Assembly (NCBI RefSeq): GCF_048087625.1
Contig: NZ_CP159805.1
Location: forward strand, 434,001 to 498,000
DNA: 64,000 nucleotides
Direction: 5' to 3'
From: Pseudothioglobus sp905182815
Lineage (GTDB): Bacteria; Pseudomonadota; Gammaproteobacteria; PS1; Pseudothioglobaceae
Shown: in pieces, positions 7,720-16,607 of the stretch
Numbering within the stretch: position 1 is the stretch's first letter
Layout: the number at the start of each line of letters is the position of its first letter
The notes under the pieces: generated by a model
What the model was told of the DNA's origin: nothing
Databases searched by the model: none
What the model saw: only the letters and a program-made list of their open reading frames with translations
Position numbers and translations under genes: made by a program

Positions 7720-10380
7720 ATGTCTGACGATATCGATTCTAAAGAAATTCTCGAGCAAAAGTTCCCAATAGTTACTATAGAAGACGAGATGCGTGACTCC
7801 TATCTGGAGTACGCAATGAGCGTAATTGTGGGAAGGGCTTTGCCTGATGTTAGAGACGGCTTAAAGCCAGTTCATAGACGCGTTCTTTATGCCATGGAAG
7901 TACTTGGTAATGACTACAATAAATCTTATAAAAAATCCGCCAGAATTGTGGGTGATGTGATTGGTAAGTATCACCCCCATGGTGACACAGCAGTTTATGA
8001 CACTATCGTAAGAATGGCTCAGCCATTTTCGATGAGATGTATCCTAGTAGATGGCCAAGGAAACTTTGGCTCGGTAGATGGAGACCGAGCAGCTGCTATG
8101 CGTTATACAGAAATACGCATGACAAAGCTTTCACATGAGCTTTTAAGAGACCTAGATAAAGAAACAGTAGACTTTATTGATAACTATGATGGCTCTGAAA
8201 GTGAGCCTTCAGTATTGCCTACTCGAGTCCCTACTTTATTAGTGAATGGCTCTTCAGGAATTGCTGTGGGAATGGCTACAAATATTCCACCTCATAATCC
8301 AACTGAAGTTACTGAGGCTTGCCTGAGGTTTATAGATAATGAAGATATAACTATTGATGAGCTTTTAGAAATTATGCCTGGACCTGATTTTCCTACAGCT
8401 GGAATAATTAATGGCGCTTCTGGTATTCGAGAAGCTTATGAGACTGGTAAGGGGAAGATTTATATGCGCTCAAGATCTCATGTTGAAGGCGAAGATAAAT
8501 TAAGTATCGTTGTAACTGAGCTCCCGTATCAAGTAAACAAAGCAAGGCTCATTACTAAAATTGCAGAGCTTGTTAAAGACAAAAAGATTGACGGAATAAC
8601 TGGTCTTAGAGATGAGTCAGATAAAGATGGTATGCGAATGGTGGTTGAGCTTAGGAGAGGAGAGGTTCCTGAGGTGATGCTAAATAACTTATATAAACTA
8701 ACAGAGATGCAAACTGTTTTTGGTATCAACATGGTTGCAATTGACCAAGGGATGCCAAAATTAATGAATCTAAAGGCTATCTTGAGTGCATTTATTGCGC
8801 ATAGAAGAGAGATAGTAACTCGTCGCTCTATTTTTGAGCTTAATAAGGCAAAAGATAGGGCCCATTTATTGGAAGGACTTTCCGTTGCTCTTTTTAATAT
8901 TGATGAGGTAATTGCACTTATAAAGGCTGCACAGAATCCTAGTGAGGCAAAAGAAGGCTTAGTTGCAAGAGTCTGGAAGGGCTCTGTCATTCAAGAGCTT
9001 ATTGGTGATAGAGACATGGCTCAGTTCAAACCGCAAGATTTAGGCGCTGATCTTGGCCTTCAAAAGAATGGGGATTATCAATTATCTGAAAAACAAGCGC
9101 AAGCTATTCTTGATTTAAGACTCCATAGATTAACGGGCCTTGAAAAGGACAAAATATTTAATGAATTTAATGGATTACTTGAAGAAATCAAAAAGTTACT
9201 TGATATTCTTCAAAATCCCGACCAGCTAATGGATGTTATTCGTCAAGAAATTGCTGAAATTCGAGATAATTTTGGCGCTCCTCGAATTACTGAGATTATC
9301 GAAAACAAAATCGACCTTACACTTGAAGATTTAATTGCTCAAGAAGATAGAGTGGTAACTTTATCTCATGGAGGTTACGTCAAGGCACAATCGCTTAGTG
9401 ATTATCAGGCGCAAAGAAGAGGTGGCAAGGGTAAAGCTGCCACTAAGATGAAAGATGAGGATTTTGTAGATCAGTTGTTTGTAGCAAACTCCCATGACAC
9501 GGTTTTATGCTTCTCATCTAGAGGAAGAGTTCACTGGCTTAAAGTTTATGAACTGCCAATGGCCTCAAGAATTTCTAGAGGAAAGCCAATTATTAACCTG
9601 CTTCCTTTAGAGAAGGATGAGTCGATAAACGCAATATTGCCAGTCAAAGAGTTTACTGATGATCAGTTCGTGTTTATGGTTACCAGTTCAGGCACGTGTA
9701 AAAAAACATCACTTAAAAACTTTTCACGCCCAAGAAATGGCGGGATTATTGCAATTGAGCTAAGAGATGATGACAAGTTGGTTGGTGTTGAAATCACTGC
9801 CGGCGAGCATGATATCCTGCTTTTCTCTTCAGCAGGAAAATCTATCCGTTTTAAAGAGTCTGATGTCCGCTCAGTTGGCCGAACAGCCATAGGAGTAAGA
9901 GGAATTCGTTTAGCTGATAAAGATCAAGTAGTCTCCTTGATCGTTGCAGTGTCGGGTGATCCTATTCTTACAGCAACTGAAAAAGGTTATGGCAAGAGAA
10001 CTCAATTAGATGAGTATCGCTCCCAAGCAAGAGGTGGCTCAGGTGTTATCTCAATAAAAACATCAGATAGAAATGGTGAAGTAGTTGGCGCTATTCAGGT
10101 TACCGATGAAGATGAAATGATGCTAATTTCCAATAAAGGCACTTTGGTTAGAGCGCGCGCAGTTGATGTTTCAATTATTGGAAGGAATACTCAGGGCGTT
10201 ACTTTAATTAACATTGCTGATGATGAAAAATTAGTTTCAGTAGCTAAAATAGCGGAAACAGATGACGAAGAAGAGGGTGAGAATCAATTAGAAGTTGACG
10301 GCGCTCCATTGTTAGAGGGTGGAAATCAAGAACAAGATGCTCCTCCTCTGGCAAACGATGATACACAAGAAGATGAGTAG
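7720..10380 (+). CDS. gyrA: DNA gyrase subunit A
   Basis: The 886-aa A subunit of gyrase, which introduces negative supercoils with GyrB. The catalytic tyrosine is Tyr129 in AAAMRYTE. In the quinolone-resistance region GKYHPHGDTAVYD, the E. coli Ser83 position is Thr90 and Asp87 is kept as Asp94; Thr is natural in some gammaproteobacteria. The canonical GyrA box QRRGGKG follows the coiled-coil domain, and the propeller continues to an acidic tail rich in Glu and Asp (last 40 residues), also typical. A TACAAT (7684-7689) may be the -10 element. Confidence 0.97.
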   Translation: MSDDIDSKEILEQKFPIVTIEDEMRDSYLEYAMSVIVGRALPDVRDGLKPVHRRVLYAMEVLGNDYNKSYKKSARIVGDVIGKYHPHGDTAVYDTIVRMAQPFSMRCILVDGQGNFGSVDGDRAAAMRYTEIRMTKLSHELLRDLDKETVDFIDNYDGSESEPSVLPTRVPTLLVNGSSGIAVGMATNIPPHNPTEVTEACLRFIDNEDITIDELLEIMPGPDFPTAGIINGASGIREAYETGKGKIYMRSRSHVEGEDKLSIVVTELPYQVNKARLITKIAELVKDKKIDGITGLRDESDKDGMRMVVELRRGEVPEVMLNNLYKLTEMQTVFGINMVAIDQGMPKLMNLKAILSAFIAHRREIVTRRSIFELNKAKDRAHLLEGLSVALFNIDEVIALIKAAQNPSEAKEGLVARVWKGSVIQELIGDRDMAQFKPQDLGADLGLQKNGDYQLSEKQAQAILDLRLHRLTGLEKDKIFNEFNGLLEEIKKLLDILQNPDQLMDVIRQEIAEIRDNFGAPRITEIIENKIDLTLEDLIAQEDRVVTLSHGGYVKAQSLSDYQAQRRGGKGKAATKMKDEDFVDQLFVANSHDTVLCFSSRGRVHWLKVYELPMASRISRGKPIINLLPLEKDESINAILPVKEFTDDQFVFMVTSSGTCKKTSLKNFSRPRNGGIIAIELRDDDKLVGVEITAGEHDILLFSSAGKSIRFKESDVRSVGRTAIGVRGIRLADKDQVVSLIVAVSGDPILTATEKGYGKRTQLDEYRSQARGGSGVISIKTSDRNGEVVGAIQVTDEDEMMLISNKGTLVRARAVDVSIIGRNTQGVTLINIADDEKLVSVAKIAETDDEEEGENQLEVDGAPLLEGGNQEQDAPPLANDDTQEDE

Positions 10381-10501
10381 ATAGAAAGCAGGGATTTATT
10401 TAAATACATTATGTGAATTTTAAAAAAATAGTTCATTGTGAATTATTGTTTTTAATTTTGATAAAAAAATAAAAAAAAACACCACGTTGTATGCTCTCTG
10501 T

Positions 10502-10510
10502 TGCTATAAT
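10502..10510 (+). promoter_or_regulatory. Extended -10 promoter element upstream of proX
   Basis: TGCTATAAT is a perfect extended -10 (TGN-TATAAT). No good -35 hexamer is found at 17 nt, which is acceptable for an extended -10 promoter. The start of transcription would leave a leader of roughly 60 nt before the proX ATG. Confidence 0.55.
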
Positions 10511-10577
10511 TCGGCCAGAGTTTGAATTAATTCACTCTATTTTATATGTTTAAAATCAATCCTTAGGAGAAACAAGT

Positions 10578-11588
10578 ATGAAAATTAAGTTTACCACTAA
10601 GCTATTTGGAGCTATTGCTGGAGCATTATTGCTTAGCACATCTGCAAATGCTGCATGTGGAAAAATAACAATCGCAGATATGAATTGGTCGTCAGCCTCG
10701 TTGATGGCTAATGTTGATAAAGCTATGTTGGAAGCAATGGGCTGTGAAGTTGAGCTAGTTGCTGGCTCTACTATGCCAACATTTACTTCAATGAATGAAA
10801 CTGGTTCACCAGATGTTGCCCCGGAAATTTGGGCAAATGCATTTAAAGATTTAGTTGCAAGTGCTACTGGTGCAGGCCGTTTACATGTTGCTAATCCTGA
10901 GCCAATGAGTGGACTTGGAGAAGGTTGGTGGGTTTTACCTGCTACGCTTGATGCAAATCCAGAGCTAACATCTGTTGAAGCTATCCTAGCACGTCCTGAC
11001 TTATTCCCAGACAAAGAAGACCCTTCTAAAGGTGCATTCCATGGTTGTCCTTCAGGTTGGAGTTGTCAACTTATAAACCAAAGTCTATTCAAGGCATGGG
11101 ATATGGAAGCTAAAGGCTGGAAATTAGTTGATCCTGGCTCTAACGCTGGTCTTGATGGTTCAATTGCTAAGGCTGCAGAGAGTGGCGGTAACTGGTTCGG
11201 TTACTACTGGAACCCAACTGCGATAATTGGTAAGTATGATATGCAACAGGTTGAGTGGGGTGTTCCTTATGCTGGTGATGATAACTGGCATAACTGTATC
11301 GCACTTGGCGCTGATAACTGTTCTGATCCTGAGCCTTCTGCATGGGTTAATTCCGTGGTTATTGCTCTTGTTAGTGACAACATGTTCTATAACGGTCCAA
11401 AAGAAGCTATGGGGTATTTTAAAGCCCGCACATGGCCTGGTACGGTTATGAATGAAATGCTTGTTTGGATGCAAGACACAGGCGGAACTGGAGCTGATGC
11501 TACTGTTGAGTTTCTAACTAATCATGGAGATCTTTGGAAGACTTGGGTTAGCGCTGATGTTGCTGCCTCAGTTGAAGCTTCTCTATAA
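10578..11588 (+). CDS. proX: Glycine betaine/proline ABC transporter, periplasmic binding protein
   Basis: The substrate-binding component (OpuAC family) of the importer encoded with the next two genes. Of its 336 aa, residues 1-25 form a Sec signal peptide ending SANA-ACG. The mature protein is rich in tryptophan (NWSS, EGWWVLP, NWFGYYWNP, DNWHNC), consistent with an aromatic cage for a quaternary amine such as glycine betaine; this is a family inference. A strong GGAGA ribosome site precedes the ATG. The terminator just downstream suggests that proX is made in excess over proW and proV. Confidence 0.92.
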   Translation: MKIKFTTKLFGAIAGALLLSTSANAACGKITIADMNWSSASLMANVDKAMLEAMGCEVELVAGSTMPTFTSMNETGSPDVAPEIWANAFKDLVASATGAGRLHVANPEPMSGLGEGWWVLPATLDANPELTSVEAILARPDLFPDKEDPSKGAFHGCPSGWSCQLINQSLFKAWDMEAKGWKLVDPGSNAGLDGSIAKAAESGGNWFGYYWNPTAIIGKYDMQQVEWGVPYAGDDNWHNCIALGADNCSDPEPSAWVNSVVIALVSDNMFYNGPKEAMGYFKARTWPGTVMNEMLVWMQDTGGTGADATVEFLTNHGDLWKTWVSADVAASVEASL

Positions 11589-11642
11589 AGGTTAGAAGAA
11601 ATTAGTTAACGATTAATTTGTTCTAGTTTCAAGTAAATACTA

Positions 11643-11678
11643 ATTGCCCGTAGATTTTATGATTACGGGCAATTTTTA
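11643..11678 (+). terminator. Rho-independent terminator after proX
   Basis: A perfect 10-bp stem, ATTGCCCGTA (11643-11652) with TACGGGCAAT (11664-11673), an 11-nt loop and a following T run. It probably terminates most proX transcripts before proW. Confidence 0.85.
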
Positions 11679-11717
11679 TGATTAAAGAGTAAACATTAGT
11701 CTTTAATCATAAAAATT
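11671..11717. repeat. Perfect 18-bp inverted repeat between proX and proW
   Basis: Arms 11671-11688 and 11700-11717 are exact reverse complements, with an 11-nt loop. The left arm starts in the T tract of the proX terminator. It could act as a bidirectional terminator or an mRNA stabiliser, and could compete with the terminator fold. Confidence 0.75.
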
Positions 11718-11758
11718 ATTTTTTAGTGTTTCATTTTGTTTGACAAGTTGTATAAATA

Positions 11759-11791
11759 TTAAGTTCAAATTAGATATCAACTTGAACTTAA
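11759..11791. promoter_or_regulatory. Operator-like inverted repeat upstream of proW
   Basis: TTAAGTTCAA (11759-11768) and TTGAACTTAA (11782-11791) form perfect 10-bp arms around 13 nt, about 40 nt before the proW ATG and close to a TTGACA (11740-11745). Centre-to-centre spacing of the half-sites is 23 bp, near two helical turns, which fits a dimeric regulator. The regulator is unknown. Confidence 0.45.
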
Positions 11792-11830
11792 AAAATGTTT
11801 AAATTGTGAGAGTTTAAAAGGAGTTTTACT

Positions 11831-13999
11831 ATGGCGGCAGTTAGGCCAATTCCACAACAGTCAATAATAGAGTGTATTCCCCCAGCATCTGAAATTGCAG
11901 ATTTACGAATACTTGGTAAAGATTTAAACTTTATTCAAGCAATGTCAAAAAGAGCTGACGATTTAACAACTCAGGCTCTAAGCACCACAGATTACTCTCA
12001 GTTGGTTAAAATAACAGATAGCTTTACAAAGCTCACTGAGCGTGCAGAAGCTAAAACGAAAACGCTAAAAGAGTTAGCGAATGATTCTAACCCCTTGACT
12101 GAAGTCAACAATTCTGCAGAGTTACTTGAAAAAGTTCAGCTACTAGCTCAAGCACTTGAAACTAAAACTCAAGAACTTTCAAGTCAATATAAATCAAATG
12201 AAAATTTTTTAATTGACACATATGGAGGCTCACTTAATGAGCTCATCAATAGAGTTGATTCAATCAGCTCAGCTGATGGTGTGATTTCAGTATTTCCTGA
12301 ACTAGAATCTTTATTTAAGACCATTGATGAAAATATTCGCTATTTAAATAATAGTGCTGAGTCACAGGTTATTACAGATAAAGTTCAAGAACTTTCAAAA
12401 GATTTTGCAGATAAAGCAGAGCAATATAATGATGCTTTTTTAAGTGAGATGGGCTCGCAAATAGCATTATTAAATGAAAAAATCTATACATTAAAAGCTA
12501 ATATAGACTACCTTAGCTCCAACTATAATCTTCAGTTGCATTTAGATCAGCTATCTCAAATAAGAGAGCAAGCTAACGCTTCAGCGCCAATGTATAAAAA
12601 TTTTCCTGGTGTTAGGGATATGATCTTCAATCTAGATACATTAAGTATTTCAACGCATGCCAAAGTTACAGAAATGGTAAGTAGCAATCAAATTGTATCT
12701 GACTTAATGCCCTTAATAAACGATCCTGAGGCTCTAGCTAGAGGCGTAAAGGAGGCTGCCATTAGAACTAATGTTAGTACAGTTGAGAGTGTTCTAATGC
12801 CACTAACATCAAAAGGTAATGAGCTCAGTGCAAAAGTAATTGAATTAGCAAGTAGATATGATGCTGGTAATTATGGTGACATAAAGCTAAGAGCGGTAGC
12901 TAATTTTGATAAAACTGTAGAAAGGCTTGACAGGCAGTATATATCGGTTCGATCAACAGATCCTGAGGCTCTTGGCATAAAAATTGAAGCTCTTTCTAAC
13001 ACCATAGAGTCTAACATGGGTTCTATTCTTTCTGTTGATCCAGAATCTCAAGCAGAGTATTTTTCCTCTATGAGTTCACGAGTTGGTGAATCAATAACTA
13101 CTTCAGACTTTACCTTGTTTGTTAATAATGTAATATCAATTCCAGGTGACGTGATGATGAGCTCTCGTAACTGTGTTGATTCCGCCTTTAAAGACTTTAC
13201 AAGAGAATTTGGAGGTAATATTGAGGCATTTTTTGATCCACTATTAACTTTTTTAGTAATAATAGAGAAGCTACTACTGGCAACACCATGGCCAATTTTT
13301 TTGGCTGTTGCAGGTGTCCTTGCTTGGCTTGGTGCTCGAAGTATTAAAGTTTCAATTGGTGTTATGTTGGCATTCTTTGCAATTGGATTCTTCAATATGT
13401 GGACCCCTATGGTGTCAACTGTCACAATGATTTCAGCGGCAACAATAATTTGTTTAGCTTTTGGTATACCTCTTGGTATTTGGATGTCAAAGTCTAATAG
13501 AGCTCAGTCATGGATAACACCAGTGTTAGACGTTATGCAAACGATTCCGTCCTTTGTTTATCTTATTCCAGTTGTAATGATGCTCGGAATTGGAAAAGTT
13601 CCAGGATTGATTGCAGTTTGTATTTATGCTATGCCTCCAATTGTTCGCTTAACAAATCTGGGTATACGACTTGTGGATAAAGAAGCAATGGAGGCTGCAG
13701 ATGCTTTTGGCGCAACCTATACGCAGCGATTATTTATGGTACAAATTCCGCTTGCACTTCCGAATATTTTTGCAGGGATTAACCAGACTATTATGATGGC
13801 ACTAGCGATGGTTGTTATTGCTTCAATGATCGGAGTTGCAGGACTTGGGCTTCCTGTGCTGCAAGCTGTTCAAAATCAATACTTGTCTATGGGGCTGCTA
13901 AATGGTCTTGCAATTGTTGCCTTAGCAGTTATATTCGATAGGGTTTCACAAGCGTTTGGAACCCGGATTCAAAAACACCGTTCTGGAGATGTTCTATGA
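11831..13999 (+). CDS. proW: Glycine betaine ABC transporter permease with a large N-terminal extension
   Basis: The C-terminal part, from about residue 466 to 722, is a ProW-type permease. It has several membrane helices, the FGIPLGIWMSKSNRA segment, LDVMQTIPSFVYLIPVVMMLGIGKVP and the EAA-type coupling loop EAADAFGATYTQRLFMVQIPLALP. Before it lies a hydrophilic region of about 420 residues, rich in Ser, Leu, Glu and Lys with long heptad-like helices. E. coli ProW has only about 100 residues here, located in the periplasm. There is no signal peptide or other domain recognisable in the extension. It has a GGAGTTTT ribosome site; its 3' end overlaps proV by 4 nt. The permease call is secure; the role of the extension is unknown. 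Confidence 0.9.
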   Translation: MAAVRPIPQQSIIECIPPASEIADLRILGKDLNFIQAMSKRADDLTTQALSTTDYSQLVKITDSFTKLTERAEAKTKTLKELANDSNPLTEVNNSAELLEKVQLLAQALETKTQELSSQYKSNENFLIDTYGGSLNELINRVDSISSADGVISVFPELESLFKTIDENIRYLNNSAESQVITDKVQELSKDFADKAEQYNDAFLSEMGSQIALLNEKIYTLKANIDYLSSNYNLQLHLDQLSQIREQANASAPMYKNFPGVRDMIFNLDTLSISTHAKVTEMVSSNQIVSDLMPLINDPEALARGVKEAAIRTNVSTVESVLMPLTSKGNELSAKVIELASRYDAGNYGDIKLRAVANFDKTVERLDRQYISVRSTDPEALGIKIEALSNTIESNMGSILSVDPESQAEYFSSMSSRVGESITTSDFTLFVNNVISIPGDVMMSSRNCVDSAFKDFTREFGGNIEAFFDPLLTFLVIIEKLLLATPWPIFLAVAGVLAWLGARSIKVSIGVMLAFFAIGFFNMWTPMVSTVTMISAATIICLAFGIPLGIWMSKSNRAQSWITPVLDVMQTIPSFVYLIPVVMMLGIGKVPGLIAVCIYAMPPIVRLTNLGIRLVDKEAMEAADAFGATYTQRLFMVQIPLALPNIFAGINQTIMMALAMVVIASMIGVAGLGLPVLQAVQNQYLSMGLLNGLAIVALAVIFDRVSQAFGTRIQKHRSGDVL

Positions 14000-15030
14000 C
14001 GAAAGATATTAAAATTAAGATCACTAATTTAACTAAGATTTTTGGTCCAAAAGCTAAATCTGTCTTAAAGCATGTTGATAACGGTATGACCAAGGATGAT
14101 CTCCTTAAGGAGCATCAGCATGTCCTTGGTTTGAGCAATATCAATCTTGACTTAGCAAATAAAAATATTGAAGTAATTATGGGGCTTTCAGGGTCTGGTA
14201 AGTCTACTTTAATTCGACATATTAATCGCCTCATTGAGCCTACATCTGGTTCGGTTATGATTGGTGGTGAAGATGTAATACAAATGCCTAAGGAAAAACT
14301 TAGGCAATTTAGGCAACAAAAAACTGCAATGGTATTTCAAAGCTTTGCACTCCTTCCGCATAAAACGATTTTGGATAATGTTTGTTTAGGTGTCCATTTG
14401 CAAGGGGTAAAGGGTGATGAAGCAGTTGCAAGAGCGAAGAAATGGATTGATCGAGTAGGTTTATCTGGCTATGAGGATCGTTATCCGTCTCAGCTTTCAG
14501 GTGGAATGCAGCAGCGTGTTGGTTTGGCGAGAGCTTTAACGTGCGATACTGAAATTTTAATGATGGATGAAGCCTTTAGTGCGCTTGATCCGCTCATACG
14601 AAGTGATATGCAAGATTTGTTACTGGAGCTTCAAAAAGAACTTCACAAGACTATTGTATTTATTACTCATGACCTTGAAGAGGCCCTAAAGATTGGAGAC
14701 CGTATTGCTATTCTTAATGGTGGTGAGCTGGTTCAGCATGGAACAACACAGGAAATTATAATGACTCCTGCTGATGATTATGTTAAGGACTTTGTCAAAA
14801 AAGTAAATCGCTCTCATGTCCTTCAAACAAAATCTGTGATGACTGATCAGAAGCCGGCAAAAGCTTCTTCAAGTATCGCTGTTAATGAGACGGACTCAGT
14901 GGACTCCGCTTTATGTGAGATGCTTCGTGAAAATGCTGATTGCTGCATAGTTCAAGACTCAGGTGGCTCAGTTGTAGGCTATTTAAATAAGAAAGATATA
15001 GCTGAAGTTGTTAAGCCATTAGAAGCTTAA
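13996..15030 (+). CDS. proV: Glycine betaine ABC transporter ATP-binding protein
   Basis: The ATPase of the ProXWV importer. Walker A GLSGSGKST is at residues 63-71, Q-loop Gln115, signature LSGGMQQR at 167-174, Walker B ILMMDE at 187-192 and switch His225. The C-terminal tail (about 285-344) resembles a single CBS-like module (SIAVNETDSVDSALCEML ... GYLNKKDIAEVV). E. coli ProV is 400 aa with two CBS repeats, so this sensor region is shortened. Translation is coupled to proW by an ATGA overlap. Its stop lies 3 nt from the end of convergent prfC. Confidence 0.93.
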   Translation: MTKDIKIKITNLTKIFGPKAKSVLKHVDNGMTKDDLLKEHQHVLGLSNINLDLANKNIEVIMGLSGSGKSTLIRHINRLIEPTSGSVMIGGEDVIQMPKEKLRQFRQQKTAMVFQSFALLPHKTILDNVCLGVHLQGVKGDEAVARAKKWIDRVGLSGYEDRYPSQLSGGMQQRVGLARALTCDTEILMMDEAFSALDPLIRSDMQDLLLELQKELHKTIVFITHDLEEALKIGDRIAILNGGELVQHGTTQEIIMTPADDYVKDFVKKVNRSHVLQTKSVMTDQKPAKASSSIAVNETDSVDSALCEMLRENADCCIVQDSGGSVVGYLNKKDIAEVVKPLEA

Positions 15031-15033
15031 GAG

Positions 15034-16602
15034 TCAGTGCTCTCTTGTAGAGCTAAAGGTTAAGTCTGGGTGACGCTCGATTGTAAGCTGAAGATTTACC
15101 ATGCTTGGGGCTAAATAAGAAAGCATTCCTGCGCTATCAATTGCAACATTATTCCCAGCTTTTATTTTGAGCTGGTCGATATCTTTATCGAGGCCGGTAA
15201 CCCATCTTGCTGTTGCTACATTTATCGTTTCGAATTGACAATCAACTCCGTACTCATATTTGAGTCTATGAGCAACGACGTCAAATTGCAGAATACCTAC
15301 AGCCCCTAAAATTTGAGAGCTATTAGAAATTGGTCTGAATACCTGAGTTGCCCCTTCTTCTGAAAGCTGATCAAGCCCTTTTTGTAATGCCTTAGCTTTG
15401 AGAGGATCTTTGAGCTGTGCTCTTCTAAAAAGCTCTGGAGCAAAGTTAGGGATGCCTTGGAAGTTAATTTTCTCGCCTTGAGTGAATGTATCTCCAATAC
15501 TTATCCCGCCGTGATTATGAATACCTATAACATCGCCAGCATAGGCCACTTCAGTTGAGCTTCTTTCACGAGACATAAAGGTTACAGCGTTTGCAATTTT
15601 TATCTGCTTACCTGTTGGAACTTGAAGGACCTTCATCCCTTTTTGATATTCACCACTGACAATTCGCATAAATGCTAATCTGTCATGATGCTTAGGATCC
15701 ATATTTGCTTGAATTTTAAAGATAAATCCAGTGAGTTTTCCTTCTTCAGGAGATACTTTTCTAGTATCACATTGCCTGCTTTGAGGTAAAGGGGCATATT
15801 TAATAAACCCATCTAGTAAGTTTTCGATACCAAAATTGTTGATTGCTGATCCAAAAAATACGGGCGTCTGTTTGCCCTCAAGAAAATCTTTTAAATTGAA
15901 AGGGTTTGTTGTTCCGCTAATGAGTTCAATTTCTTCTCGGGCTTCTTGTGCAAAATCTTCACCCAGTATTTTATCTAATTCAGGATTATCAATTCCCTTG
16001 ATAATTGTGTTGTCACCAATATTTGCATTTTTACCACTTTCAAATAAATAAACTTTATTTTCAAGCAGGTGAAAAACTCCTTTAAAACCCTTTCCCATTC
16101 CAATTGGCCATGTGATCGGCGAGCATTCGATATTTAGTACAGATTCAACTTCATCCAAAAGATCAATAGGTTCACGTCCTTCGCGGTCCATCTTATTGAT
16201 AAAGGTTATGATTGGCGTATCACGAAGTCTGCATACTTCCATTAATTTAATTGTTCTTTGCTCAACACCTTTGGCTACATCAATAACCATTAAAGCAGAG
16301 TCCACAGCAGTTAAAGTACGGTAAGTATCCTCAGAAAAGTCTTCGTGTCCAGGTGTATCTAGTAGATTGATAACGTGATTATCATAAGGGAACTGCATCA
16401 CTGATGAAGTAATAGAGATGCCTCTTTCCTTCTCCATTTCCATCCAGTCACTTGTAGCATGACTATCAGCTTTTCTTGCCTTTACGCTTCCAGCTGTTTT
16501 AATAGCTCCACCATAAAGGAGCAACTTTTCAGTAACTGTAGTCTTGCCAGCATCGGGATGTGAAATGATCGCAAAAGTGCGACGTTTGGAGGTTTCAGAC
16601 AT
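15034..16602 (-). CDS. prfC: Peptide chain release factor 3
   Basis: RF3 (522 aa, E. coli 529) is the GTPase that recycles RF1/RF2 from terminating ribosomes. The G domain has SHPDAGKTTVTEKLL (G1), GISITSSVM (G2), DTPGHEDFS (G3) and NKMDREG (G4), followed by domain II and the RF3 C-terminal domain. The GISITSS switch and lack of an EF-G domain IV distinguish it from EF-G. It is 5 nt upstream of dcd in map order (dcd is transcribed first), so dcd-prfC are likely cotranscribed. Confidence 0.95.
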   Translation of the reverse strand: MSETSKRRTFAIISHPDAGKTTVTEKLLLYGGAIKTAGSVKARKADSHATSDWMEMEKERGISITSSVMQFPYDNHVINLLDTPGHEDFSEDTYRTLTAVDSALMVIDVAKGVEQRTIKLMEVCRLRDTPIITFINKMDREGREPIDLLDEVESVLNIECSPITWPIGMGKGFKGVFHLLENKVYLFESGKNANIGDNTIIKGIDNPELDKILGEDFAQEAREEIELISGTTNPFNLKDFLEGKQTPVFFGSAINNFGIENLLDGFIKYAPLPQSRQCDTRKVSPEEGKLTGFIFKIQANMDPKHHDRLAFMRIVSGEYQKGMKVLQVPTGKQIKIANAVTFMSRERSSTEVAYAGDVIGIHNHGGISIGDTFTQGEKINFQGIPNFAPELFRRAQLKDPLKAKALQKGLDQLSEEGATQVFRPISNSSQILGAVGILQFDVVAHRLKYEYGVDCQFETINVATARWVTGLDKDIDQLKIKAGNNVAIDSAGMLSYLAPSMVNLQLTIERHPDLTFSSTREH

Positions 16603-16607
16603 ATTTC

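Noticed and set aside
10381..10577. Riboswitch or structured leader upstream of proX
   Set aside because: The region is mostly A/T tracts with no extended pairing apart from short palindromes; only the extended -10 is supported.
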